The notes: a model not told the origin generated them from the sequence alone. Positions 24,921-34,593 are shown, numbered from the stretch's first letter. The stretch is DNA of 64,000 nucleotides from Actinoplanes sp. DH11 (GCF_020873875.1 NZ_JAHWGU010000034.1:31465-95464); one strand, 5' to 3'. Numbers and translations are program-made.

Positions 24921-27824
24921 ATGCGACTACGCGGTCCGGCCCTGCTCGCCGCCGCCCTGCTGATTGTCCCCGCGGCGCCTGCCCGCGCCGCCGAACCCGT
25001 ACACGCGTTCCGGGATCCTGGTCTGCCGCTCGCGGCGCGTGTCGACGACCTGGTCGGGCGGCTCACCCTGGACGAGAAGATCTCCCTGCTGCACCAGTAT
25101 CAGCCGGCCATCCCGCGGCTCGGTATCGGCGTGTTCAAGACCGGTACCGAGGCGCTGCACGGCGTGGCGTGGTCGAACGATTATGCCGCGAACGGGGCGA
25201 AGGTGGACGCCACCGCCACGGTCTTCCCGCAGGCGGTCGGGCTGGCCAGCACCTGGGACCCCGAGTTGCTGAAGCGGGTCGGTGCGGCGGTCGGCACCGA
25301 GCTGCGCGGCTTCCACGCCCGGGATCCGGTGGTCTGGGGCCTGAACACCTGGGCGCCGGTGGTCAACCTGCTGCGGGACCCGCGCTGGGGGCGCAACGAG
25401 GAGGGCTACTCGGAGGATCCGCTGCTGTCCGGCGCGGTGGCCACGGCGTACGGCCGGGGGCTGCAGGGCGACGACCCGGACCACCTGCGGACGGCGCCGA
25501 CGGTGAAGCACTACGCCGCGTACAACAACGAGACGAAGCGGGACGTGACGTCGTCGAATGTGCCGCAGCGGGTGCTCAACGAGTACGACCGGCCGCCGTT
25601 CCGGACGGTCCTGGGCAACGACGCCGCCACCGGCGTGATGGCGTCCTACAACCTGATCAACGGCCGGCCGGCGACGGTCGACCCGGACTTCGCCGGCGTG
25701 GTGCGCGACTGGAGCGACAGGCGGCTCTTCAACGTCAGTGACGCGGCGGCGCCGACCAACCTGACCGGCTCGCAGGCGTACTTCCCGACCCAGGCAGAGG
25801 CGAACGCCGCGCTTCTCAAGGCCGGGCTGGACAGTTTCACGGTCAACGACACCAACGCCGGACCGACGGTGACGGCGGTGCGGGAGGCCCTGGCGCGGGG
25901 GCTGCTCACCGAGGCGGAGGTCGACGAGTCGGTGGGCAACGCGCTGAGCATCCGGTTCCGGCTGGGCGAGTTCGACCCGGACGGCGGCCCGTACGCGGAC
26001 ATCACCCCGGACGTGATCGACAGCCCGGAGCACCGCGCGCTGGCCCGGGAGACCGCCGCCGAGGCCGCGGTGCTGCTGAAGAACAGCAAGGGAGCGTTGC
26101 CCCTGAAGCCGGGCGGTGACGTCGCGGTCGTCGGTCCGCTCGCCGACAAGCTTTACAGCGACTGGTACGGGGGCCGCCTCCCGTACGAGGTGACGGTCCT
26201 CGACGGCGTCAAGGACCGGGCGGAGAACGTCACCACCAGCTTCGGCGCCGACCGGATCGCCTTGCGGGAGGTCACCACGGGCCGCTACCTGAGCGCCACC
26301 GACGGCCCGGCCGGTCTGGGCGGGGACACGGCGGGCCCGGCCGCCCAGTTCGACGCCGTGGACTGGGGCGACGGGGTGTCCACGCTGCGCAGCGTCGCCA
26401 ACGGCAGGCTGCTCGGCTACAACTGGGGGCCGTTCGTCACGGCCGAGCAGGACCCGACGGGCTGGTTCGTGCAGCAGCAGTTCAAGGTGGAGGAGCAGGC
26501 GGACGGCACGGTCGTGCTGCACTACGCGGGCTATGAGACGCAGGAGCCGTGGTTCGGCGCGAACACGTACGTGACGGTCGGCGCCGACGGTAACCTGGCG
26601 CTCGGTTCCCCGGACGCGGCCGGCGCCGCCCGGTTCAGCCGGGAGCTGCTTGTCGACGGTGTTGCCGAGGCGGCCCGTGCGGCGGCCGCCGCGGACACCG
26701 CGGTCGTGGTCGTCGGCACCGACCCGTTCGTGGCCGGCCGCGAGGTGCACGACCGGGTCTCGCTGGGTCTGGGCGCCCGGCAGGAGGCGCTGATCCGGGC
26801 GGTCCGTGCGAAGAACCCGGACACCGTCGTGGTGCTGCAGAGCAGCTACCCGCAGTCGATCAACTGGGCGCAGGCGCACGTGCCGGGCATCGTCTGGACC
26901 ACGCACGCTGGTGCGGAGACCGGTCATGCGATCGCGGACGTGCTCTACGGCGCCGTGAACCCGTCCGGCCGGCTCACCCAGACCTGGCCGCGGTCGGTGG
27001 AGCAGCTGCCGGCGGACCTGAACCAGTACGACATCATCGCGACCGGGCAGACCTACCTCTACAGCGACGACAAGCCGTTGTACGCCTTCGGGCACGGCCT
27101 GTCGTACACCTCGTTCCGCTATTCGCGGCCGGTGGTCCGGGACGGCAGGGTCGCGGTGACCGTCACCAACACCGGCCGGCGGGCCGGCGCCGAGGTGGTG
27201 CAGCTCTACACCCACCAGCGGACCTCCCGGGACGTGACGCCGGAGAAGCAGCTGCGCGGTTTCGAGAAGGTGCAACTCGCGCCGGGCCGGTCGCGGACCG
27301 TCACGTTCGACCTGAGCTCCACCGATCTGGCCCGCTGGGACGTCACCCGGCAGCGCTGGGTCGTCGAGACCGCGGTGCACGACGTGTGGCTCGGTCCCTC
27401 GTCGGGCGACATCCGGGCGCGGGGCACCGTGGCCGTCCGCGGCGAGACCATCCCGGCGCGCGATCTGAGCCGGCCGACCCGGGCCGAGACGTTCGACGAC
27501 TACCGCGGGGTGCGGCTGCTCGACGAGACCAAGGAGCGTGGCACCGTCGTCGGTGCGGCGGCCCGCGGTGACTGGCTCGCGTTCCGGGACGCCGGGCTGC
27601 GTGGCGGGCGCACGTTCACGGCCCGGGCGTCCGGTGCGGGGACCGTCGAGGTCCGGCTGGGTTCGCCCACCGGGCGGCTGCTCGGCACGGCGACTCTCGG
27701 TGACACGGGCGGCGTCTACGCGTACGCCTCGGTGACCGCGAAGCTGGCGCCGGTGACCGGCCGGCACGACGTCTACCTGGTGCCCAGCCCCGGCCTGCGG
27801 CTGGCCACCTTCAGCATCCGCTGA
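24921..27824 (+). CDS. Secreted GH3 beta-glycosidase with inserted beta-trefoil-like domain and C-terminal CBM6-like domain
   Basis: The 967-residue precursor has a signal peptide (hydrophobic 7-22, cleavage after ARA near 24). The GH3 barrel follows (RVDDLVGRLTLDEKISLLH, NLLRDPRWGRNEEGYSEDP, VKHYAAYN) with nucleophile D274 in NVSDAAAP, then the second GH3 domain. The latter is interrupted near residues 440-580 by a repetitive segment (LREVTTGRYLSATDG, TLRSVANGRLLGYNWG) resembling a fascin/trefoil sugar-binding fold. A FnIII-like domain and a CBM6-like end (LRGGRTFTARASGAGTVEVR) complete it. It acts outside the cell as a beta-xylosidase or beta-glucosidase. ATG 24921 has GGAG 6 bases upstream. 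The operator at 24650 ties it to the LacI gene downstream. Confidence 0.85.
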   Translation: MRLRGPALLAAALLIVPAAPARAAEPVHAFRDPGLPLAARVDDLVGRLTLDEKISLLHQYQPAIPRLGIGVFKTGTEALHGVAWSNDYAANGAKVDATATVFPQAVGLASTWDPELLKRVGAAVGTELRGFHARDPVVWGLNTWAPVVNLLRDPRWGRNEEGYSEDPLLSGAVATAYGRGLQGDDPDHLRTAPTVKHYAAYNNETKRDVTSSNVPQRVLNEYDRPPFRTVLGNDAATGVMASYNLINGRPATVDPDFAGVVRDWSDRRLFNVSDAAAPTNLTGSQAYFPTQAEANAALLKAGLDSFTVNDTNAGPTVTAVREALARGLLTEAEVDESVGNALSIRFRLGEFDPDGGPYADITPDVIDSPEHRALARETAAEAAVLLKNSKGALPLKPGGDVAVVGPLADKLYSDWYGGRLPYEVTVLDGVKDRAENVTTSFGADRIALREVTTGRYLSATDGPAGLGGDTAGPAAQFDAVDWGDGVSTLRSVANGRLLGYNWGPFVTAEQDPTGWFVQQQFKVEEQADGTVVLHYAGYETQEPWFGANTYVTVGADGNLALGSPDAAGAARFSRELLVDGVAEAARAAAAADTAVVVVGTDPFVAGREVHDRVSLGLGARQEALIRAVRAKNPDTVVVLQSSYPQSINWAQAHVPGIVWTTHAGAETGHAIADVLYGAVNPSGRLTQTWPRSVEQLPADLNQYDIIATGQTYLYSDDKPLYAFGHGLSYTSFRYSRPVVRDGRVAVTVTNTGRRAGAEVVQLYTHQRTSRDVTPEKQLRGFEKVQLAPGRSRTVTFDLSSTDLARWDVTRQRWVVETAVHDVWLGPSSGDIRARGTVAVRGETIPARDLSRPTRAETFDDYRGVRLLDETKERGTVVGAAARGDWLAFRDAGLRGGRTFTARASGAGTVEVRLGSPTGRLLGTATLGDTGGVYAYASVTAKLAPVTGRHDVYLVPSPGLRLATFSIR

Positions 27825-27828
27825 CGGC

Positions 27829-27872
27829 GTGTGCGGAGTCCGGCGCCGTGACCCGGACCGGACTCCGCACAC
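27829..27872 (+). terminator. Strong stem-loop terminator after the GH3 gene
   Basis: A perfect 15-bp stem (GTGTGCGGAGTCCGG / CCGGACTCCGCACAC) with a 14-nt loop begins 4 bases after the stop codon. It lacks a U-tract but is the longest perfect stem-loop of this kind in the window. Confidence 0.75.
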
Positions 27873-28033
27873 CGGCACGGCCGGGATGCGCGGGCAGGAA
27901 CGGCCGTGCGGGCGGGAGCGGGCACGCGGGCGGGATGCGCGGGCGGCGGGGAAAACGGTGCTGATCGACACGGTCAGTAGGATCGGCGAGGGGAGCGGTC
28001 TTGGCGAGGGACCGGGTGACATGGGGAGGCACT

Positions 28034-29050
28034 GTGCCGACGATCAATGATGTCGCCCGGGCGGCGGGGGTGTCGCCGAGCACGGTGTCGTACGTGCTGA
28101 GCGGCCGCCGCCCGATCTCGGCGGAGACCCGGGCCCGGGTGCAGGCGGCCATCGCCGAGCTGGGGTTCCACCCGCATGCCGGCGCCCGTGCCCTGGCCAG
28201 CAGCAAGACCAACGTGCTCGCGCTCGTGGCGCCGCTGCGGGTGGACGTCAACGTGCCGGTCATCATGCAGTTCGCCACGGCCGTGGTGACGGCGGCCCGC
28301 GCGCACAACCACGACGTGCTGCTGCTGACCAAGGACGAGGGCACCGCGGGGCTGGAGCGGGTCGCGCACAGCACCATGGTGGACGCGTTGATACTGATGG
28401 ACCTGGAGCGCGACGATCTGCGGATCCCGGCGCTGCGCCGGCTCAAGCAGCCGTCGGTGCTGATCGGCCTGCCCGCCGACCACACCGGCATCGCCTGCGT
28501 CGACCTGGACTTCGCCGCCGCCGCCCGGGAGGCGCTGGGGCACCTGGCGGCGCACGGTCACCGCCGGATCGGCCTGGTGGGTCCGTCGCCGGCGGTCTAC
28601 AAGCGGCAGACGACGTACGCCGACCGGTTCCTCAGTGGCTTCCTGGAGGCTTCCGCCGAGCTGGAGTTGCGCACCGTCACGCACCCGTGCGAGCCGGGCG
28701 CCGCCGGGGTCCGTGACTGCCTGGCCGACATCGACGCCCAGTTGCCCGGTGTGACCGCGCTGGTGGTGCACAACGAGGAGGCGTTGCGGCCGCTGCTCGA
28801 CCTGTTGCGGGCGAGCGGCCGCCGGGTTCCCGAGGACGTGTCGATCGTGACGATCTGCCCGCGGGACGTGGCGACGAGCATGCCGGTCACCCTGACATCG
28901 ATCGACATCCCCGCCCATGACGTGGGAACTCTGGCGGTGGAGACGGCGATGCGGCTGCTCGACGGCCGCCGGGTGGAGTACACGCGCCTGCTCGCGCCGA
29001 GTCTGGTGGAGCGGGGAAGCTGCCGGGAAATCTCGCCGTCACACCGTTGA
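28034..29050 (+). CDS. LacI-family sugar-responsive repressor
   Basis: This 338-residue regulator has the LacI headpiece (TINDVARAAGVSPSTVSYVL with hinge helix near 50-58) and a periplasmic-binding-protein-like sensor domain ending in IDIPAHDVGTLAVETAMRLL. GTG 28034 follows GGGGAGG by 4 bases. Three copies of one 16-bp palindrome lie upstream of the GH3 gene (24650) and of the ABC operon (29092, 29124). The -35 of the operon promoter overlaps this gene's stop codon, so the repressor gene is directly followed by its own target promoter. The inducer is probably a product of GH3/GH31 digestion. Confidence 0.9.
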   Translation: MPTINDVARAAGVSPSTVSYVLSGRRPISAETRARVQAAIAELGFHPHAGARALASSKTNVLALVAPLRVDVNVPVIMQFATAVVTAARAHNHDVLLLTKDEGTAGLERVAHSTMVDALILMDLERDDLRIPALRRLKQPSVLIGLPADHTGIACVDLDFAAAAREALGHLAAHGHRRIGLVGPSPAVYKRQTTYADRFLSGFLEASAELELRTVTHPCEPGAAGVRDCLADIDAQLPGVTALVVHNEEALRPLLDLLRASGRRVPEDVSIVTICPRDVATSMPVTLTSIDIPAHDVGTLAVETAMRLLDGRRVEYTRLLAPSLVERGSCREISPSHR

Positions 29051-29076
29051 CACGAACGGCGCTCGTTCCATAGTTT
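29047..29076 (+). promoter_or_regulatory. Housekeeping-type promoter of the sugar ABC operon
   Basis: A perfect -35 TTGACA (29047-29052) and TAGTTT (29071-29076) are 18 bases apart. The -35 overlaps the LacI stop codon. The expected start site near 29083 lies just before the first operator at 29092, a placement that lets the repressor block initiation or escape. Confidence 0.7.
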
Positions 29077-29091
29077 CTCCGCAGGCCCCGC

Positions 29092-29139
29092 GTCGAAGCG
29101 TTTCGACAATCGGCTGCGGCACTGTCGAAGCGCTTCGAC
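29092..29139. promoter_or_regulatory. Tandem LacI-type operators
   Basis: GTCGAAGCGTTTCGAC (29092-29107) and GTCGAAGCGCTTCGAC (29124-29139) are spaced 32 bp centre to centre, about three helical turns. Repressor dimers would therefore bind the same DNA face and could cooperate. They lie in the leader of the transporter operon. Confidence 0.8.
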
Positions 29140-29199
29140 GACCGTGCCGACCCATCTCTCGCCCCTTCACTCCTCGACCAGTCCCCCTGGGAGGACCCC

Positions 29200-30498
29200 G
29201 TGTTCCGATCACGAGCGGCCGTCGCGTTGCTGCTGGCGACATCCCTGGCCCTGACCGCCTGCGGTGGCGGCGGCGACGCCGACGAGGGCGCCGACGCCAA
29301 GACGCTGACCCTCTGGCACTACGAGGGTCCGAACAGCGCGATGGGCATCGCCTGGAACAAGGCGATCGAGCTCTTCAAGTCCAGCCACCCCGGCGTCGAG
29401 GTGAAGTTCGAGGAGAAGGGCTTCGAGCAGATCCAGCAGAACGCCCAGATGATCCTCAACTCGGACAGCGCGCCCGACATCATGGAGTACAACAAGGGCA
29501 ACGCCACCGCCGGCCTGCTCTCCAAGCAGGGGCTGCTCACCGACCTCACCGAGCAGGCCACCCAGCGCGGCTGGGACACCAAGCTGAGCCCGAGCCTGCA
29601 GGCCACCGCCAAGTACGACGAGGACGGCGTGATGGGCAGCGGCAAGTTCTACGGCGTGCCCAACTACGGCGAGTACGTCATGGTCTATTACAACAAGGAC
29701 CTGTTCGACAAGTACCAGCTCGCCGTGCCCACCACGCTCGACGAGTTCACGAAGGTGATGGACACCTTCGTGCGGAACAAGGTGACCCCGCTCGCGGTGG
29801 GCGGCGCGGAGTACCCGGCCCAGCAGATCTTCTACGAGCTCGCGCTGGCCAAGGGCGACCGGGCGTTCGTCGACGACTACCAGCTCTACAAGAACAAGGT
29901 CGACTTCAAGGGTCCGCAGCTGACCTACGGCGCGCAGACGTTCGCCGACTGGGTGAGCAAGGGCTACATCTCCAAGGACTCCGCCGGCATCAAGGCCGAG
30001 GACATGGGCGTCTCCTTCACCCAGGGCAAGTTCCCGATCATGTTCTCCGGCAGCTGGTGGTACGGCCGGTTCGCCGAGGAGATCAAGAACTTCGAGTGGG
30101 GCACGTTCCTCTTCCCGGGCAACACGCTGCACCCGGGCTCCAGCGGCAACCTGTGGGTGGTGCCGGAGAAGAGCAAGGCCAAGGCTCTGGCGTACGACTT
30201 CATCGACATCACCATGTCGCCGGAGGTGCAGGCGCTGCTCGGCAACTCCGGCGGTGTCCCGGTGGCGGCCGACGTCGCCCAGATCACCGACCCGAAGAAC
30301 AAGGAACTGATCGAGAACTTCAACAAGCTCTCCGGCAGTGACGGCCTCGCCTTCTACCCGGACTGGCCGGCGCCCGGTTACTACGACGTGCTCGTGGCAG
30401 GCGTCCAGGGCCTGATCAACGGCTCGAAGACCCCGGACGCGTTCCTCGACGAGATCGCCAAGCCGTACCAGCAGAACCTGGCCGACCTGGGCAAGTGA
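29200..30498 (+). CDS. Sugar ABC importer, lipoprotein binding subunit
   Basis: This 432-residue extracellular solute-binding protein (family 1, MalE-like) has a lipoprotein signal peptide with lipobox LTAC and lipidated C21. The mature part begins with LTLWHYEGPNSAMGIAWNKA and contains VPNYGEYVMVYYNKDLFDKY and FPIMFSGSWWYGRF, typical of oligosaccharide binders. GTG 29200 has GGGAGGA upstream. It is the first gene of the operon behind the two LacI operators. Its ligand is probably an oligosaccharide that the downstream GH31 enzyme then cleaves. Confidence 0.9.
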   Translation: MFRSRAAVALLLATSLALTACGGGGDADEGADAKTLTLWHYEGPNSAMGIAWNKAIELFKSSHPGVEVKFEEKGFEQIQQNAQMILNSDSAPDIMEYNKGNATAGLLSKQGLLTDLTEQATQRGWDTKLSPSLQATAKYDEDGVMGSGKFYGVPNYGEYVMVYYNKDLFDKYQLAVPTTLDEFTKVMDTFVRNKVTPLAVGGAEYPAQQIFYELALAKGDRAFVDDYQLYKNKVDFKGPQLTYGAQTFADWVSKGYISKDSAGIKAEDMGVSFTQGKFPIMFSGSWWYGRFAEEIKNFEWGTFLFPGNTLHPGSSGNLWVVPEKSKAKALAYDFIDITMSPEVQALLGNSGGVPVAADVAQITDPKNKELIENFNKLSGSDGLAFYPDWPAPGYYDVLVAGVQGLINGSKTPDAFLDEIAKPYQQNLADLGK

Positions 30499-30550
30499 GT
30501 GAGCCGCGGGCGGTGGGTGACCACCGCCCGCCTCGCGGAAGGAATCGGCC

Positions 30551-31453
30551 ATGGCCGCCAAGAGCACAACCAGCAACCGCGGGTACGCGATCTACCTGAT
30601 CCCCGGCGTCCTCGCCTCCCTGGCGGTGATCGTCGTGCCGCTCGTGATGACGGTCTACGTCAGCTTCACCAAGTGGACCGGTGTGGGCAGCCCCCGCTGG
30701 GTCGGCTTCGACAACTACACCCGGCTCTTCGCCGACGCGCTGTTCTGGCAGTCGTTCGGCAACATCGCCCTGCTCGTGATCGCCATGGCCGTGATACCGA
30801 CGCTCGTCGGGCTCTTCCTGGCCGCGGTGCTCTTCGATTACGTCGCCAAGCACTTCGGTGACCGCTGGGCCGGCGCCCTGCGCTCCGGTTACTACCTGCC
30901 GCAGGTGCTGCCGGTCGCGGTGACCGGCATCGTCTGGGGCTGGATCCTGCACCCGGACTACGGCGCGCTCAACCGGATCTTCGAGTCGATCGGGCTGGGC
31001 GGGCTCACCCGGAACTGGCTCGGCGACCCCGACTACGCGCTGTACAGCGTGATGGCCGTGATGATCTGGTTCCAGCTCGGCTACCCGATCGTCATGTTCA
31101 TGTCCGGCCTCTCCCGCGTCAACCCGGAGCTCTACGAGGCGGCCGACCTGGACGGCGCCGGCTGGTGGCAGCGGTTCCGCAAGATCACGGTCTACATGAT
31201 CCGCCCCGAGTTCTACGTCGTGCTGATCACCACCACGATCGCCGCCCTGAAGATCTTCGGCCAGGTGTTCGTGCTGACCAGTGGCGGCCCGAGCAACGCC
31301 ACCCTGGTCCCGTCCTACTTCGCCTACCAGAACTTCTTCGAGAAAGCCCAGGTCGGGTACGGGTCGGCGATCTCCACGGTGCTCACGGTGCTGATCGTCG
31401 TGCTCGCCTTCGTCTTCCTGCGGCTCCAGCACCGGGCGGAGGAGTCGAAATGA
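30551..31453 (+). CDS. Sugar ABC importer, MalF-type permease
   Basis: This 300-residue membrane protein shows about six hydrophobic segments (first at 12-36). Its EAA loop EAADLDGAGWWQRFRKIT contacts the ATPase. The start at 30551 follows GGAAGGA. It overlaps the second permease by 4 bases. No ATPase is encoded in the operon, so it presumably shares a general MsiK-type ATPase encoded elsewhere, as is common for actinobacterial sugar importers. Confidence 0.92.
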   Translation: MAAKSTTSNRGYAIYLIPGVLASLAVIVVPLVMTVYVSFTKWTGVGSPRWVGFDNYTRLFADALFWQSFGNIALLVIAMAVIPTLVGLFLAAVLFDYVAKHFGDRWAGALRSGYYLPQVLPVAVTGIVWGWILHPDYGALNRIFESIGLGGLTRNWLGDPDYALYSVMAVMIWFQLGYPIVMFMSGLSRVNPELYEAADLDGAGWWQRFRKITVYMIRPEFYVVLITTTIAALKIFGQVFVLTSGGPSNATLVPSYFAYQNFFEKAQVGYGSAISTVLTVLIVVLAFVFLRLQHRAEESK

Positions 31454-32337
31454 CAGTCACCGCAACGCTCGCCGAGGCCCGCGCCGCGGACGACAAGTCA
31501 CCGCGGGCCGCCAAGCACCGCGATCCGGTGCGGTTCGGGGTGCTCGCCGCGCTCGTGGTGCTGCTGCTCCTGATGGTCGGCCCGCTGCTGGTCGTCGCTG
31601 TCAACGCGGTCAAGAACCCCGCGGAGTACGCCGCCGACGGACCGCTGTCGATACCGACCAGCCTCTACTGGGACGGGATCGTCGACTTCTGGAACCGGGT
31701 CAACTTCGGTCAGAAGCTCTGGAACAGCTTCATCACCAGCCTCGTCGTCGCGGTGCTCGGCGTGCTGCTGAGCATCCTCAACGCGTACGCCCTGGGCATC
31801 GGCCGGGTCAAAGGCCGCGTCTGGTTCCTGGTGTTCTTCCTGGTCGCGAACCTGCTGCCGCAGGAGGTGCTGGTCTACCCGCTGTACTACATCGGCAAGG
31901 AGATCGGCCTCTACGACAACCTGATCGCGATCATCATCATCTTCACGGTGATCCAGAGCGCGTTCGGCACGTACCTACTCACCTCGGTCTACACCGAGTT
32001 CCCCAAGGAGTTGCTGGAGGCCGCCGCGATCGACGGCGCCGGCAAGTGGCGGGCGCTGTGGCGGGTCGTGGTGCCGGTGAGCCGGCCCACCCTCGCGGTG
32101 CTCTTCACGTTCTTCTTCATCTGGACGTGGAACGAGTTCTTCCTGCCGCTGATCTTCCTGATCTCCAACGACAACCAGACGGTTCCGGTCGCGCTCGGCG
32201 TCCTGCAGGGCGACCGGATGATGGACGCCACCACGACAAGCGCCTCCGCGCTGATCGGCATCCTCCCCGCGATGCTCTTCTTCCTCCTTTTCCAGCGGAC
32301 CCTCACGCGCGGCATCGCCGCCGGTGCCATCAAGTAA
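31450..32337 (+). CDS. Sugar ABC importer, MalG-type permease
   Basis: This 295-residue membrane protein starts within the preceding stop (ATGA). After a charged N-terminus of ~25 residues the first transmembrane helix is LAALVVLLLLMVGPLLVVAV. The EAA motif is EAAAIDGAGKWRALWRVVVP. It forms the heterodimeric channel with the 30551-31453 product. Ten bases separate it from the GH31 gene. Confidence 0.92.
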   Translation: MTVTATLAEARAADDKSPRAAKHRDPVRFGVLAALVVLLLLMVGPLLVVAVNAVKNPAEYAADGPLSIPTSLYWDGIVDFWNRVNFGQKLWNSFITSLVVAVLGVLLSILNAYALGIGRVKGRVWFLVFFLVANLLPQEVLVYPLYYIGKEIGLYDNLIAIIIIFTVIQSAFGTYLLTSVYTEFPKELLEAAAIDGAGKWRALWRVVVPVSRPTLAVLFTFFFIWTWNEFFLPLIFLISNDNQTVPVALGVLQGDRMMDATTTSASALIGILPAMLFFLLFQRTLTRGIAAGAIK

Positions 32338-32346
32338 AGGACCCCC

Positions 32347-34593
32347 ATGAAGTTCACCGACGGCTATTGGCGCAAGCGGGACGGCGTCACCGTGCTGCAC
32401 CCCGCGCACGTGCAGGACAGCGTCATCGGGGCGGACTCGCTGACCGTTCTCGCCGCCACCCGCAAGGTGCGGGACCGGGGCGACACCCTGGACTCGCCGC
32501 TGCTCACGATCACCTGCACCGCACCCGCGCCGGACGTCATCCGGGTCACCATCGAGCACTTCCAGGGCGAGGTGGCGAAGTACCCGGACTTCGCGCTCAC
32601 CCCGTCGCCTGTCGACGCCGGCATCCGCGATCTCGAGATCACCTCCGGCGCGCTGACCGCCCGGTTCACCAGCGGTGAGCGCTGGGGACTGGACTTCCTC
32701 GCCGGCGGCAGGCGGATCACCGGTTCCGGCTGGAAAGGGATGGGGGCGGTCGACACCGCCGACGGCGAGTCCTACATCCACGAACAGCTCGACCTCGGCG
32801 TCGGCGAAGTCGTCCACGGCCTCGGCGAACGCTTCGGCCCACTGGTCAAGAACGGCCAGAGCGTCGACATCTGGAACGAGGACGGCGGCACCAGCAGCGA
32901 ACTCGCCTACAAGAACGTCCCGTTCTACCTGACCAGCGGAGGGTACGGCGTCCTCGTCGACCATCCCGGCCGGGTCTCCTTCGAGGTGGCCTCCGAGATG
33001 GTCACCCGCACCCAGTTCAGCGTCGCCGGGCAGCGGCTGTCCTACCTGGTCATCCACGGGCCCACCCCAGCCGACGTGATCCGCAAGTACACCGCGCTCA
33101 CCGGCCGCCCGGCGCTGCCGCCGGCCTGGTCGTTCGGGCTCTGGCTGACCACGTCGTTCACCACCTCCTACGACGAGGAGACGGTGAACAGCTTCATCGA
33201 CGGGATGGCCGAACGGGACCTGCCGCTCAGCGTCTTCCACTTCGACACGTTCTGGATGCGTGAGTTCTCCTGGTGCGACTTCGAATGGGATCCGCGCGTC
33301 TTCCCGGACCCGCCCGGCATGCTCAAACGCCTCGCCGGCAAAGGGCTGCGCACCTGTCTCTGGATCAACCCGTACATCGCGCAGCGGTCCGCCCTGTTCG
33401 CCGAGGGCAAGGCCGGCGGCTACCTGGTCCGCAAGGCCAACGGCGACGTCTGGCAGTGGGACCGCTGGCAGGCCGGCATGGCCCTGGTCGACTTCACCAA
33501 CCCGGCCGCCCGCGAGTGGTACGCGGCCAAGCTGCGCGGCCTCGTCGAGATGGGCGTCGACGCCTTCAAGTCCGACTTCGGCGAACGCATCCCAACCGAC
33601 GTGGTGTGGCACGACGGCTCCGACCCGGAACGGATGCACAACTACTACACGCAGCTCTACAACCAGGTCGTCTTCGACGTGCTCCGCGAGGCCCGGGGCG
33701 AGGGCGAGGCCGTGCTGTTCGCCCGGTCCGCGACCGTCGGCGGCCAGCAGTTCCCGGTGCACTGGGGCGGCGACAACTCCGGCACGTTCGTCTCCATGGC
33801 GGAGAGCCTGCGCGGCGGCCTGTCGCTGATGTCGTCCGGGTTCGGCTTCTGGAGCCACGACATCGGCGGCTTCGAAGGGCTGCCCGACCCGGCCGTGTTC
33901 AAGCGGTGGGTCGCGTTCGGCCTGCTCTCCTCGCACAGCCGGCTGCACGGCAACCAGTCGTACCGGGTGCCGTGGAACTTCGACGACGAGGCCGTGGACG
34001 TGCTGCGCGCCTTCACCCACCTCAAGTACCGGCTGATGCCGTACCTGTTCGCCGCCGCCCGCGAGGCCCACGAGACGGGCGTGCCGGTGATGCACTCCAT
34101 GCTCCTCGGCTTCCCCGGCGACCCGGCCGTCACGCACCTCGAACGGCAGTACCTGCTGGGCAACGACCTGCTGGTCGCCCCGGTCTTCAGCGCCGAGGGG
34201 GAGGTGACCTACTACGTGCCGGCTGGGCGGTGGACGCACTACCTGACCGGGGAGACCGTCGACGGCCCGGGCTGGGTCACCGAGACGCACGGCTTCGACA
34301 GCGTGCCGCTGCTGGTCCGGCCCGGCGCGGTGATCCCGGTCGGCGCCCGGCAGGACCGGCCCGACTACGACTACCGGGACGGGGTCACGCTGCGGCTCTT
34401 CGCGCCCGCGGGGCGTACGGCGGTCCGCGTACCCGGCCCGGGCGGCGACGTCACGGTGTTCACGGTCGACGCCGGCGGTGATGCCGTGACGATCGTGCGC
34501 GACGGGGCCGCCCTGCCCTGGAACGTCCAGCTCGGCGACGCGGTCACCGCTCTGGGCGCCGGCGACGACAGTTGCACCCTGACCGTGGCGTAA
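32347..34593 (+). CDS. GH31 alpha-glycosidase, alpha-xylosidase (YicI)-like
   Basis: This 748-residue cytoplasmic enzyme has no signal peptide. The GH31 nucleophile D410 lies in DAFKSDFGE and the acid/base D476 in HWGGDNSG. FGLWLTTSFTTSYDEE and FHFDTFWMREFSWCDFEWD are characteristic of alpha-xylosidases of the YicI type. N- and C-terminal beta-sandwich domains flank the barrel. With the secreted GH3 enzyme and an oligosaccharide importer, removal of alpha-xylosyl residues from imported isoprimeverose-like fragments is a sensible inference. An alpha-glucosidase cannot be excluded. AAAGGA precedes the ATG by 5 bases. Confidence 0.88.
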   Translation: MKFTDGYWRKRDGVTVLHPAHVQDSVIGADSLTVLAATRKVRDRGDTLDSPLLTITCTAPAPDVIRVTIEHFQGEVAKYPDFALTPSPVDAGIRDLEITSGALTARFTSGERWGLDFLAGGRRITGSGWKGMGAVDTADGESYIHEQLDLGVGEVVHGLGERFGPLVKNGQSVDIWNEDGGTSSELAYKNVPFYLTSGGYGVLVDHPGRVSFEVASEMVTRTQFSVAGQRLSYLVIHGPTPADVIRKYTALTGRPALPPAWSFGLWLTTSFTTSYDEETVNSFIDGMAERDLPLSVFHFDTFWMREFSWCDFEWDPRVFPDPPGMLKRLAGKGLRTCLWINPYIAQRSALFAEGKAGGYLVRKANGDVWQWDRWQAGMALVDFTNPAAREWYAAKLRGLVEMGVDAFKSDFGERIPTDVVWHDGSDPERMHNYYTQLYNQVVFDVLREARGEGEAVLFARSATVGGQQFPVHWGGDNSGTFVSMAESLRGGLSLMSSGFGFWSHDIGGFEGLPDPAVFKRWVAFGLLSSHSRLHGNQSYRVPWNFDDEAVDVLRAFTHLKYRLMPYLFAAAREAHETGVPVMHSMLLGFPGDPAVTHLERQYLLGNDLLVAPVFSAEGEVTYYVPAGRWTHYLTGETVDGPGWVTETHGFDSVPLLVRPGAVIPVGARQDRPDYDYRDGVTLRLFAPAGRTAVRVPGPGGDVTVFTVDAGGDAVTIVRDGAALPWNVQLGDAVTALGAGDDSCTLTVA

